The notes under the pieces were generated by a model. It saw only the letters and a program-made list of their open reading frames with translations, searched no databases and had not been told where the DNA came from. From Luteolibacter ambystomatis (lineage in GTDB: Bacteria; Verrucomicrobiota; Verrucomicrobiia; Verrucomicrobiales; Akkermansiaceae), in NCBI RefSeq assembly GCF_018137965.1, contig NZ_CP073100.1, forward strand, positions 4,041,754 to 4,105,753: 64,000 nucleotides of DNA, read 5' to 3'. Below are positions 17,332 through 25,512 of this stretch, piece by piece; the stretch's first letter is position 1, and each line of letters begins with the position of its first letter. Made by a program: the position numbers and the translations under genes.

Positions 17332-17925
17332 ATGGTCAAAATGCTTTTCCTGTCGGTCATCGCCATGACCGCGCCACTCTCTGCGGTCGAACCAACCGTC
17401 GCGATCCAGCCCTTCGGCAAGATGCCTGGCGTGCAGGTGGAAAAGGTGAAGGCGGGCATCCTCGCCCTCTATGCCGTGAAGGTGGAGGTGCTCCCGGCCA
17501 AGCCGCTGCCGAAGGAGGCCTACTACGAGCCCCGCGAGCGCTACAAGGCGGACAAGCTGCTCGATTTCCTGGACCGTGAAACCAACACCGGATTCACCAA
17601 GGTCATCGGCCTCACCACGCAGGACATCTCCACCCGCAAGGGCGAGATCGCGGACTGGGGCATCTTCGGCCTCGGCCAGTTGGGCGGACGCGCCTGCGTG
17701 GTATCCACCCACCGGCTGCATGCGGGAAAGGCCTCGGAGCCGGTGTTCCAAAGCCGCCTCGCCAAGGTATCCATCCACGAACTCGGCCACACCTTCGGCC
17801 TCGACCACTGCCCGAACGCGGGCTGCTTCATGAACGACGGTGCCGGGAAAATCGCCACGGTGGACGCGGAGAGCGACCGACCCTGCCCGGACTGCGCGGC
17901 CAGACTGCCGCTGGCGCACAAGTAA
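17332..17925 (+). CDS. Secreted archaemetzincin-like zinc metalloprotease
   Basis: 197 residues from ATG 17332, which opens into a signal peptide (MVKMLFLSVIAMTAPLSA). The zinc site HELGHTFGLDHC starts at residue 149 and continues with CPNAGCFM and, after a spacer, CPDCAARL. This is the archaemetzincin pattern (HExxHxxGxxHC...C-x-M...CxxC) with the second cysteine-rich site and the Met-turn. Archaemetzincins are known mostly from archaea and vertebrates and from some bacteria; most lack a signal peptide, so export here is a notable difference. It is alone on its strand, divergent from purE by 89 nt. Substrate unknown. Confidence 0.85.
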   Translation: MVKMLFLSVIAMTAPLSAVEPTVAIQPFGKMPGVQVEKVKAGILALYAVKVEVLPAKPLPKEAYYEPRERYKADKLLDFLDRETNTGFTKVIGLTTQDISTRKGEIADWGIFGLGQLGGRACVVSTHRLHAGKASEPVFQSRLAKVSIHELGHTFGLDHCPNAGCFMNDGAGKIATVDAESDRPCPDCAARLPLAHK

Positions 17926-18206
17926 TGCGGCAAGTCCAACATGGCGATCCACGGACATATTTCCCAGTCGTGGAGAGGCGCAAAATTCTTCCAAATTGAT
18001 TTTAATTGCAGAATTTTCCACCGATTGAAAACTCTCCACACAATGACGGTATTTGATCTTTTCTAACCTCTACCTTGCCCTGCCTCTCCCATGTTTTGGC
18101 CCGGAAAAACGCAAGTTTGCCGTGAAAGAACATTGAAAAGCCCCGGGTAATGGCGAACAAACAAAGAAAACCTCACAAACTCACAAGAATCCCCACAATC
18201 CCACAC

Positions 18207-19214
18207 ATGAAAGCCCTGACTTTTTTTGCAGCTCCGGCGTTGGCGCTCGCGACCCTCGTCCCCGCCCATGCCGACGCCACCGGCTCGGTGAGCTATCCCG
18301 CCGGCAAAGGTCCGGGCGCGGGCAAGAAGATCGTCCTGATCGCGGGCGACGAAGAGTACCGCTCCGAGGATTCGATGCCGATGTTCGCGAAGATCCTGTC
18401 CGAGCGCCAGGGTTTCCAATGCACGGTCCTTTTCTCCACCGGTGCCGATGGCAAGATCGACCCGAACGCGGGCAGCAATCTGACGAACCCGGAAGCGCTC
18501 GATTCGGCGGATGCCATCGTGATGCTGATCCGCTTCCGCAAGTGGCCGGATGACGCGATGAAGCACTTCGATGCGGCGATCAAGCGCGGCGTGCCGGTGG
18601 TGGGCCTGCGCACCTCCACCCACGCCTTCCAGCTCCCGAAGGGCAGCACCTACGAGACTTATAATAGTTTCGGCAAGCGCGTGCTCGGCGAGCAGTGGGT
18701 GTCCCACTGGGGCAAGCACAAGTCCGAAGCCACCCGCGGCGTGATCGAAGCCGCCAATGCCAAGAACCCGGTGCTCAACGGTGTGACCGATGTCTTCGGC
18801 GACAGCGACGTTTACGAAGCCGCTCCACCCGCCGATGCCACCATCCTGCTGCGCGGCCAGGTGCTGAAGGGCATGAATCCCACCGACGAACCGGCCGACT
18901 ATTCCAAAAAGACCGCCAAAGGCGCCGAGCAGAAGATCAACGACCCGATGATGCCGGTCGCCTGGACCCGTGAGGTGAAGAACGACGCGGGCAAGACCAA
19001 CCGCATCCTCTGCACCACGATGGGCGCCGGCACCGACCTGCGCAGCGAAGGCCTGCGCCGACTGGTGGTGAACGGTGTCTTCTGGGGTCTCGGCCTCAAG
19101 GTGCCGGACAAGGCAGACGTCACTCCGGTCGGCACCTACGAACCACTTCCCTACGGCTTCAACGGGTTCAAGAAGGACGTGATGCCCGCCGCTCACGCCC
19201 CGGCCACCCGCTGA
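18207..19214 (+). CDS. Exported ThuA-domain protein
   Basis: 335 residues with a signal peptide (MKALTFFAAPALALATLVPAHA). The ThuA-like (class I glutamine-amidotransferase-like fold) features include KIVLIAGDEEYRSEDSMPMF, SADAIVMLIRFRKWPDDAMK, and GVPVVGLRTSTHAFQLP. ThuA-domain proteins of this exported type are linked to trehalose/sugar utilisation by neighbourhood only; biochemical function is unproven. It is followed by a strong terminator and then the PVC cytochrome protein, a combination that recurs in Planctomycetota and Verrucomicrobiota. The upstream 281-nt gap (17926-18206) contains an AT-rich stretch with AAATTCT...AGAATTT arms (around 17980-18015), possibly the terminator of the preceding gene. 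Confidence 0.85.
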   Translation: MKALTFFAAPALALATLVPAHADATGSVSYPAGKGPGAGKKIVLIAGDEEYRSEDSMPMFAKILSERQGFQCTVLFSTGADGKIDPNAGSNLTNPEALDSADAIVMLIRFRKWPDDAMKHFDAAIKRGVPVVGLRTSTHAFQLPKGSTYETYNSFGKRVLGEQWVSHWGKHKSEATRGVIEAANAKNPVLNGVTDVFGDSDVYEAAPPADATILLRGQVLKGMNPTDEPADYSKKTAKGAEQKINDPMMPVAWTREVKNDAGKTNRILCTTMGAGTDLRSEGLRRLVVNGVFWGLGLKVPDKADVTPVGTYEPLPYGFNGFKKDVMPAAHAPATR

Positions 19215-19244
19215 TCCGGTTTTCCCGCGCACGACAGTTTTCAT

Positions 19245-19296
19245 CGCCCTCCGGGATCCGCGTCCCGGAGGGCGGCTCCGTTTGTTCTTTTTTCCC
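19245..19296 (+). terminator. Intrinsic terminator after the ThuA gene
   Basis: A perfect 12-bp stem, CGCCCTCCGGGA / TCCCGGAGGGCG (19245-19256 and 19263-19274) with a 6-nt loop, is followed by a T-rich run (TTTGTTCTTTTTTCC, ending about 19296). It separates the ThuA gene from the next gene. Confidence 0.8.
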
Positions 19297-19314
19297 TCTA
19301 TTGCAGACTATCGC

Positions 19315-22300
19315 ATGAAGTCCCTCGCTCTTTCCCTCGCGCTCTGCGCCCTCGCCGGCCAGGCCTCCGGCGCGGCCCTGCCATCTCCGGCCAAGGACAC
19401 GCACATCGTCCTCATCGGTGGCGGTCTCGCCGAGCGTTCCCAGTACGACGGCTACTTCGAAACGCTGCTGCATCTCCGCTATCCGGACCGCCAGCTCGTC
19501 GTGCGCAACATGGGCTTCCCGGGGGACACGCCGGGCTTCCGTCCGCGTGCGGGCCGGAAAACACAGTGGGCCTTCCCGGGTGCGGAGAACTTCCATCCCG
19601 AATACAAGGCCCACCGTGGCGATGGCATCGAGCCTTCCCCGGATGAATGGCTGACACTGTGCAAGGCGGACACCATCCTCGCGTTCTTCGGCTACAACGA
19701 GTCGTTCGACGGCCCGGATGGCGTGGTGAACTATGCCGCCGAGCTGGACGCCTTCATCAGTCACACGCTGTCCCAGAAATACAACGGCAGCTCCGCCCCC
19801 CAGCTCGTGCTGGTCTCTCCGATCGCCTTCGAGGACCTCTCCGCCACCAAGGACCTGCCGAACGGCAAGGCGGAGAATGCCAATCTCGCCCTCTACACCG
19901 AAGCGATGCGCAAGGTGGCGGAGAAGCGCAAGGTGGGCTTTGTCGATCTCTTCACCCCCACCCGCAATCCCCAGCTCAAGCCGGGCACCACGCTGACGAC
20001 GAACGGATTCCTCCCCACCGATGACGGAGACCGCTTTCTCGCCCCGATCCTCGCGGAAGCCCTCTATGGTCCCGCGGGCATTCCTTCGAAGGCCAAGCCT
20101 GAAGCCCTGCGACAGGCCGTCGTGGACAAGGGATGGTTCTGGCGGAACGACTACCGCATCGTGAACGGCGTACACGTGTATGGCCGCCGCCGCGCACCGT
20201 ACGGCGTGGTGAACTACCCTCAGGAAATCGAAAAGATCCGGCAGATGACCACCAACCGCGACAAGGCGGTGTGGGAAATGGCCCTGGGCAGGACCTACGA
20301 CCTGAAAACCGCGGACGCCAACACCCGCAAGCTCGACCCGGTCGCGACGAACTTCCCCGGCAAGATCGTTTACAAGACCGGCAACGACGCCCTCTCCTCC
20401 TTCAAGATGGCACCGGGATTCAAGATCGAGCTCTTCGCCTCCGAAGAGCGCTTCCCGAATCTCAGCAAGCCGATGCAGATGAGCTTCGACAACAAGGGCC
20501 GGCTGTGGATCGCCACCATGCCGTCCTACCCCGGCTATCGTCCGGGCGATGCGCTGCCGGATGACAAGCTGCTGATCTACGAGGACACCAATGGCGACGG
20601 CAAGGCCGACAAGGAGACCGTCTTCGCCGATCATCTGCATCTGCCGATCGGTTTCGAGTTCGCCCCGGAAGGCGTCTATGTGGCACAGGAGCCGAACCTG
20701 ATGCTGCTGCGCGACACCGATGGCGATGGCAAGGCCGACAAGCGCGAGCTGGTGCTGGAAGGATTCGACTCCCACGACTCGCACCACTCGATCAACGCCT
20801 TCTCCGCGGATGCTTCCGGTTCGGTTTACATGCCGGAGGGCACCTTCCTGCACACCAACGTGGAAACCGCCTATGGTCCGGAACGCGGCCTCTATGCCGG
20901 CGTGTGGCGCTTCAATCCGCGCAACCAGCGGCTCGACCGCTACAGCCAGGTGGACTTCGCCAATCCCTGGGGCATTGCCTTCGACAAGTGGGACCAGTGC
21001 TTCATCGCGGATGCCTCGCCGGGCCAGAACTGGTGGGGCCTGCCGCTCTCGCCGAAGGTCCCCTACAGCGTGCAGACCGGCAAGACCGCCGAATTCGCGC
21101 CGAAGCGCTCGCGGCCGACCTCCGGAGCGGAGTTCATCTCGTCCCGCCATTTCCCGGATGAACTGCAGGGCAGCTACATGGTGAACAATGTCATCGGCTT
21201 CCTCGGCACCACCGTGTGGGACATCAAGGAGGATGGCTCCGGCTTCTCAGGCAAGCAGCGCATGGACCTGATCTCCTCCAATGATCCGAACTTCCGCCCC
21301 TGTGACATGGAGTTCGCGCCGGACGGCTCGCTCTACGTGCTCGACTGGCACAACGCGCTCATCGGCCACATGCAGCACTCGGCGCGCGATCCCAACCGCG
21401 ACCACGACCACGGCCGCATCTATCGCGTGACCTATCCCTCCCGCCCGCTGGTGAAGCCGGTGCCCGTCGCCGGCGCGAGCGTGACCCAGCTTCTCAAGGA
21501 TCTGGAGGAGCCGGAGTACCGCACCCGCTACCGCGCCCGCCGCGAACTGCGCGGCCACAAGCCGGAGGAAGTGCTGCCGGAAGTCACCAAGTGGGTGGCA
21601 TCCCTCGACAAGAACTCGCCGGAGTACGACCACCGGCTCTGCGAAGCCCTGTGGACGACCTGGGGCTTTGAGAAGATCGACCACGATCTGCTGGTGCGCT
21701 GCCTGGAGGCGAAGTCGCCGCAAGCCCGTGCCGCCGCGGTGGACGTGATCCGCTTTTCATTCCGCTACCTGCCCGATCACACCGCTCTGTTGATGAAGGC
21801 CGCGGTGGATCCTCATCCGCGCGTGCGTCTCGCCGCCATGGTCGCCGCCTCGTGGCTGAACAACGAGGATGGAGCAAAGATTGCTTCTGAAGCGCTCGAG
21901 CGGCCACTCGATTCCTGGATGACCAAGGCCTACCAAGCGTGCCTGATCACATTGAAGGAGGATTTCGAATCCCTGGCCAAGAACGGCAAGCTGGATCTCG
22001 CCTCAAAGCCGAAGACCAAGGACTTCCTGGCCGGAAAATTGAAACTCGAAGCCGGACCGGCCGAAATTGCCGAGCCCGAACCGAAGCTGCCGCCCGCCGA
22101 ACTGGCGCTCTACCGTCTGGGCAAGGAGGTCTATCAGCGCGATGTCCACTGCTCCACCTGCCACCAGCCGAACGGCATGGGCGACACGACCTATCCGCCG
22201 CTCGCCAAGAGCGAGTATGTGACCGGCGATGAAACGCGCCTGATCAAGATCGTGCTCAAAGGCGTGTGGGGGCCCATCACCGTCCATGGCAAGACCTATG

Positions 22301-22509
22301 ACCCGAAGAACGGCGTGCCGCCGATGACCCCCTTCGAGGCCCTGCTCAAGGATGATGAACTGGCCGGCGTGCTCACCTATGTCCGCAACAGCTTCGGCAA
22401 CTCCGCTCCCGCGGTGAAGCCGGAGACCGTGGCCAAGGTCCGTGCTGAAACCAAGGACAAGGTCGGCTTCTACACGGTGGAGGAACTGCTCAAGCAGCAT
22501 CCGTTCTAA
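19315..22509 (+). CDS. PVC-type membrane-bound dehydrogenase / cytochrome c protein with SGNH-like N-terminal domain
   Basis: 1064 residues from ATG 19315 (signal peptide MKSLALSLALCALAGQASG). Four parts are visible. Residues ~20-280 form an SGNH/GDSL-hydrolase-like domain (FFGYNESFDGPDG resembles block III), but the usual GDS nucleophile motif is replaced by GGGLAERS. Residues ~340-700 form the beta-propeller dehydrogenase domain typical of PVC bacteria (YEDTNGDGKADKETVFAD; HSINAFSADASGSVYMPEG; DWHNALIGHMQHS). HEAT-like helices follow (~720-880). The C-terminus is a class I cytochrome c domain with heme site CSTCH at 946-950 and PPMTPFEAL for the axial Met. Probably a periplasmic oxidoreductase; substrate unknown. 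Confidence 0.9.
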   Translation: MKSLALSLALCALAGQASGAALPSPAKDTHIVLIGGGLAERSQYDGYFETLLHLRYPDRQLVVRNMGFPGDTPGFRPRAGRKTQWAFPGAENFHPEYKAHRGDGIEPSPDEWLTLCKADTILAFFGYNESFDGPDGVVNYAAELDAFISHTLSQKYNGSSAPQLVLVSPIAFEDLSATKDLPNGKAENANLALYTEAMRKVAEKRKVGFVDLFTPTRNPQLKPGTTLTTNGFLPTDDGDRFLAPILAEALYGPAGIPSKAKPEALRQAVVDKGWFWRNDYRIVNGVHVYGRRRAPYGVVNYPQEIEKIRQMTTNRDKAVWEMALGRTYDLKTADANTRKLDPVATNFPGKIVYKTGNDALSSFKMAPGFKIELFASEERFPNLSKPMQMSFDNKGRLWIATMPSYPGYRPGDALPDDKLLIYEDTNGDGKADKETVFADHLHLPIGFEFAPEGVYVAQEPNLMLLRDTDGDGKADKRELVLEGFDSHDSHHSINAFSADASGSVYMPEGTFLHTNVETAYGPERGLYAGVWRFNPRNQRLDRYSQVDFANPWGIAFDKWDQCFIADASPGQNWWGLPLSPKVPYSVQTGKTAEFAPKRSRPTSGAEFISSRHFPDELQGSYMVNNVIGFLGTTVWDIKEDGSGFSGKQRMDLISSNDPNFRPCDMEFAPDGSLYVLDWHNALIGHMQHSARDPNRDHDHGRIYRVTYPSRPLVKPVPVAGASVTQLLKDLEEPEYRTRYRARRELRGHKPEEVLPEVTKWVASLDKNSPEYDHRLCEALWTTWGFEKIDHDLLVRCLEAKSPQARAAAVDVIRFSFRYLPDHTALLMKAAVDPHPRVRLAAMVAASWLNNEDGAKIASEALERPLDSWMTKAYQACLITLKEDFESLAKNGKLDLASKPKTKDFLAGKLKLEAGPAEIAEPEPKLPPAELALYRLGKEVYQRDVHCSTCHQPNGMGDTTYPPLAKSEYVTGDETRLIKIVLKGVWGPITVHGKTYDPKNGVPPMTPFEALLKDDELAGVLTYVRNSFGNSAPAVKPETVAKVRAETKDKVGFYTVEELLKQHPF

Positions 22510-22547
22510 CGGCTCGCGACCCGACACGCCATTTCCTGAACCGCATG

Positions 22548-22576
22548 ATCCCAAGCCTGTCCGGCTTGGGATTTTT
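22548..22576 (+). terminator. Intrinsic terminator after the PVC cytochrome gene
   Basis: Stem ATCCCAAGCC (22548-22557) and GGCTTGGGAT (22563-22572), a perfect 10-bp pairing with a 5-nt loop, directly followed by TTTT. Confidence 0.85.
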
Positions 22577-22636
22577 GCATCGCCTTGGATCAGGCGGCTT
22601 GAACCCGGCTTCCGGATTTGGAGGGCGGCCCCAGCC

Positions 22637-22698
22637 GAATCGACATTCAACCGTCTTCTCTGGATGCTCCCCATCCAAAGCAAAATGAATGTCGATTC
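22637..22698. repeat. Nested inverted repeat between convergent genes
   Basis: A perfect 13-bp inverted repeat, GAATCGACATTCA at 22637-22649 and its complement at 22686-22698, encloses a second small hairpin TGGATG/CATCCA (22661-22666 and 22672-22677). It sits right at the 3' end of the GNAT gene that ends at 22702. There is no T-run, so it may be a processed-end structure, a protein site or a remnant of a small mobile repeat. Confidence 0.55.
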
Positions 22699-22701
22699 AG
22701 G

Positions 22702-23307
22702 CTAGCTCCCCCCAGCCAGCAAACCCGGAGCCAGCTTGGCCAGCCATTCCGCCAGCTCCATGCCCGCGCGCGTGGGCGGGATGGCATCGAGATCCTCCAG
22801 CTGCCAGCGGAAGGTGTTCATGTAGCCATCCCAGTGTCCGGAGGCTCCGGTGCGCCGCATCCATGCACAAGCGGTCAGATTCTCCGGCATGACATTGCCC
22901 ACGAGGCTGGTGATGCCATTCCTGAAGGACGTCAGCCAGAGGATCGCGAGCAACAGCGTGGCAATGCCGCGGTTCTGCTCGTCATCCAGCACGGTCACGG
23001 AAAACTCGGCCTCTTCCGGCTCCGTTTTGCTCCGCCACCAGCTCGCCGCACCAAGCGGCGTGAAAGTACGGGAAGGATCGTACACGCACCAGATCTCGTG
23101 ATTGCCCGGATCCTCGTTGAGAAGCCGGTCGAGCATCTTTCCCCCGATCTCGCCGGTAACCGTCCAGAAGCGGTGATAGCGGGCTTCCGGCGAGAGGCGG
23201 CGGTAGGCCTCGGCCACGTAATCGCGGTCACCACCGTCCAAGGGACGCACCCGCACCGGGGTGCCATCCCGTAGGACGAGTTCCAGAGGAAGATGCGGCC
23301 CGGGCAT
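22702..23307 (-). CDS. GNAT-family N-acetyltransferase
   Basis: 201 residues from ATG 23307 (MPGPHLPLELVLRDGTPVRV). RPLDGGDRDYVAEAYRRLSPEARYHRFW is the typical start of this GNAT group, also seen at the end of some acyl-CoA synthetase fusions, and FSVTVLDDEQNRGIATLLL is the acetyl-CoA loop (Q/RxxGxG/A). VMPENLTACAWMRRTG follows. The family acetylates proteins or small metabolites; the substrate is not evident. It stands alone, convergent with the PVC cytochrome gene. Confidence 0.8.
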   Translation of the reverse strand: MPGPHLPLELVLRDGTPVRVRPLDGGDRDYVAEAYRRLSPEARYHRFWTVTGEIGGKMLDRLLNEDPGNHEIWCVYDPSRTFTPLGAASWWRSKTEPEEAEFSVTVLDDEQNRGIATLLLAILWLTSFRNGITSLVGNVMPENLTACAWMRRTGASGHWDGYMNTFRWQLEDLDAIPPTRAGMELAEWLAKLAPGLLAGGS

Positions 23308-23527
23308 GGCGGAGGATGCGCCGGGGAGGCGGATTTGTCGCCGGTCAATTTGCGACCATGGATGCAATCCTCACCCAAGCCATGACCGCCCGGAGGCAGA
23401 TTGCATGACAGGAACACCCGACCCACTCCGGAAACTCGACGCAATCCATTCATTTCCCATCACTTGCGGATCAACAAACCTACGGCGCGGCGCGTGCTGG
23501 ACAACACTGTCAACCCACCTTACCGCC

Positions 23528-23698
23528 ATGCTCAGTTGGTCATTGCTCTTTCTGATCCTCGCCGTCATTGCGGGACTGCTCGGCTTCATCTCCCTCGCGG
23601 GGACCGCCGCGCTGATTGCCAAGTGTCTCTTTCTCGCCTTTCTCGTGCTCCTGATCGTCTCCGCCGTCAGCCGGGCCTTGCAGGGAAAGACCCCTTGA
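23528..23698 (+). CDS. DUF1328 small membrane protein (YtjA family)
   Basis: 56 residues, nearly all hydrophobic: two membrane helices (SWSLLFLILAVIAGLLGF and AKCLFLAFLVLLIVSAV) separated by GTAALI. Size and pattern are those of DUF1328/YtjA proteins, which are found with other stress-inducible envelope proteins. The ATG at 23528 is preceded by no obvious Shine-Dalgarno site. Plus strand, facing the stress-type cluster at 23764-24710. Confidence 0.85.
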   Translation: MLSWSLLFLILAVIAGLLGFISLAGTAALIAKCLFLAFLVLLIVSAVSRALQGKTP

Positions 23699-23763
23699 AG
23701 AAACGAGGATACGAAGCAGCCTCCCGGAGCATGCACGCCCCGGGACTGGCAATCGCAGCGCGC

Positions 23764-24120
23764 TCAATCCTCCTCGACGGGGATGCCATCGAAGTCAACG
23801 AGGCCGCGGCCCGTGCCGCCGCCGTTGCTGAATTTCTGCCAGGCCAGATATGCCACTCCGGCGAGCGCGGCCACGCCAATGGCTCCGAGAACGTAAGGCG
23901 TGCGCTGGTCCTTCCGGATATTTTGTGAACCGGATGCCAGCCATGCACGACTGCGGCCCAGGCCGTCTGAAGCGCGGCGCATGATGCGCTGCCGTGCGGC
24001 GGGGAGTTCATCCGTGAGCGCCTGGCGGAGCAGATGCTTCGTATCGGCGGAAAGGAGGCGGAAATCTTCCCTGACCCGCTGGGCGAGGGAGCCGGTGCGC
24101 TGGTTGATCGGGAATCTCAT
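23764..24120 (-). CDS. YqjD/ElaB/DUF883-like membrane-anchored stress protein
   Basis: 118 residues: an amphipathic, Arg-rich helical N-terminal part (residues 10-70) and one C-terminal transmembrane helix (YVLGAIGVAALAGVAYLAW) followed by a short acidic tail (DFDGIPVEED). The architecture is that of the YqjD/ElaB family, which in E. coli attach ribosomes to the membrane in stationary phase, but similarity is weak and the acidic tail after the helix is different. It lies downstream of csbD on the same strand, beyond a terminator. Confidence 0.6.
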   Translation of the reverse strand: MRFPINQRTGSLAQRVREDFRLLSADTKHLLRQALTDELPAARQRIMRRASDGLGRSRAWLASGSQNIRKDQRTPYVLGAIGVAALAGVAYLAWQKFSNGGGTGRGLVDFDGIPVEED

Positions 24121-24225
24121 GTCGGTGTCGGTTGAATTGGGAGCCGGTTCCGGAATCCGGAGCCAAGCGTTCCATTCTAGCCGATAGAGCCTCCGCGCAC
24201 AAGTTGGCAGTTTTCCAGTGAAGAC

Positions 24226-24259
24226 AAAACGGCACGGGTGAGGTCACCCGTGCCGTTTT
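24226..24259 (-). terminator. Intrinsic terminator of the csbD transcript
   Basis: A perfect 16-bp inverted repeat (AAAACGGCACGGGTGA at 24226-24241, complement at 24244-24259) with a 2-nt loop; A and T runs at the ends let it work in both directions. It lies 29 nt after the csbD stop. Confidence 0.85.
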
Positions 24260-24288
24260 GCCTTCATTCGGAAGGAACGTCGCCGGTG

Positions 24289-24480
24289 TCAGCCAAGCAT
24301 GTCCTCCACCTCGCGGCGGATTTCCTCCTGACGGCGGCCGACGCGCTGCTGGATGATGCCTACCAGCTCGTCGAGGTTGCCCTCGGCATGCTTGAGATCG
24401 TCATCCGTGAGATCGGCATATGCCTTTTTGAGACGCCCTTTCAGGACGTTCCAGCCGCCTTTGATTTGTTGCTTGTTCAT
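24289..24480 (-). CDS. CsbD-family general stress protein
   Basis: 63 residues. MNKQQIKGGWNVLKGRLKKA and the repeated short helical motif LTDDDLKHAEGNLDELVGII match CsbD proteins, small acidic helical proteins made under general stress in many bacteria. Molecular function is unknown. 35 nt separate it from the small lipoprotein gene upstream, so the two are probably one transcript that ends at the terminator at 24226-24259. Confidence 0.92.
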   Translation of the reverse strand: MNKQQIKGGWNVLKGRLKKAYADLTDDDLKHAEGNLDELVGIIQQRVGRRQEEIRREVEDMLG

Positions 24481-24515
24481 GACTGTCAGGGGTTGGTTTC
24501 GGTGCTGGTTGGAAA

Positions 24516-24710
24516 CTATTTGCCGAGTGCCTTGTCCACCTTCTCCCCCGCCTTTTCGGCCGGTCCCTTCGGATCGACGGCGTCCTTCACCTCCTCCACC
24601 GCCTTGTCGAGTTTCTCGCCGGTTCTTTCGGCAGGGCCCTTCTTTTCACAGGATACAAGCGGGACGAAAAACGGGAAGATGCAGAAGGCCAGAAGCAGTC
24701 GGTGTCTCAT
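24516..24710 (-). CDS. Small lipoprotein with repeated helical motif
   Basis: 64 residues from ATG 24710. A lipoprotein signal peptide ends in LVSC (lipobox; MRHRLLLAFCIFPFFVPLVSC spans residues 1-21). The mature part is a charged helix with an approximate tandem repeat: KGPAERTGEKLDKAVEEV and KGPAEKAGEKVDKALGK. This resembles small stress-associated lipoproteins of the entericidin/YtxH-like kind, but I cannot assign a family. First gene of a two-gene unit with csbD. Confidence 0.75.
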   Translation of the reverse strand: MRHRLLLAFCIFPFFVPLVSCEKKGPAERTGEKLDKAVEEVKDAVDPKGPAEKAGEKVDKALGK

Positions 24711-24918
24711 GGTGATGGATGGTGGGTGGAAATCCCGGCGGCGACGCCGTCGCTTCCGGTTCGGAGATTCCTGTCGCAATGGGGATGCCAATCGCCAAAA
24801 ACCATCCCAATACTCTTATTATCAACAGACTACCAACCCATCCCCCATCTCGAACACCAACCCTCTCGGAGCACTGTGCAACGCCTTCCCAAAAGGCAGA
24901 TGCACGTTGCATCCCGTA

Positions 24919-25512
24919 TCAGGAGGCCAGAACCAGCCGCTCCACCCGGGCCCGCCCGACGGAGGCGTCGAAGAAGCCGCCCGGCTGCTGCTGGTCCGGA
25001 GAGGCCAGCCAGCGGAATGTCTCCAGCCAGATCCGGATCTCCTCGTCCTCGGCGACGACCGGAAGAAGCGTCGCAAGCGCCTCATGGAATTCCATCCGCC
25101 TCGCACGATCCAGCGCATTCCACATCGGTCCCGAGCCGGGAAGAAGGACGCCATTCACCACCTCTCTCAACCGTGTGAGCTCGACCGGTTTCGCCAGGAA
25201 ATCCACGACTCCATATCGCAGCGCGAGCAGGGCGTCATCCACCGTGAGGTACGCGCTGCACAGGATGACCGGGCAATGATTGCCACGAGCCCGCAGCCGC
25301 GCCACCGCTTCCAAGCCGCTGAGGAGAGGCATGCGGAGATCCATCAGCACCAGGTCGAATGCCCGCTCGGACAGCTTCAGGAGGGCCTGCGCGCCGTCCA
25401 CCGCTTCCTCCACCCGGGTGTGTTCATCGGCCAGCGCAAGGGAGAATGCCATCCGCAGCGTGGGCTCGTCGTCCACGATGAGAATGGATCGGTGCTGACC
25501 GGATTCACTCAT
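24919..25512 (-). CDS. Response regulator receiver protein with short C-terminal helical domain
   Basis: 197 residues. Receiver domain residues 9-120 with the acidic pair in IVDDE, phosphoacceptor D58 (LVLMDLRMP), and K108 (DFLAKP). The remaining ~75 residues (WNALDRARRMEFHEALATL ...) are helical, with no recognisable DNA-binding or output domain, so it may act by protein interaction or as a phosphate sink. The ATG at 25512 lies inside the end of the histidine kinase gene (8-bp overlap), so it is translationally coupled to it. Second response regulator of this three-gene two-component unit. Confidence 0.85.
   Translation of the reverse strand: MSESGQHRSILIVDDEPTLRMAFSLALADEHTRVEEAVDGAQALLKLSERAFDLVLMDLRMPLLSGLEAVARLRARGNHCPVILCSAYLTVDDALLALRYGVVDFLAKPVELTRLREVVNGVLLPGSGPMWNALDRARRMEFHEALATLLPVVAEDEEIRIWLETFRWLASPDQQQPGGFFDASVGRARVERLVLAS

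Noticed and set aside
19168..21150. 660-codon minus-strand frame opposite the PVC cytochrome gene
   Set aside because: Overlaps a terminator and a multi-domain gene with clear motifs; the product shows no domain.
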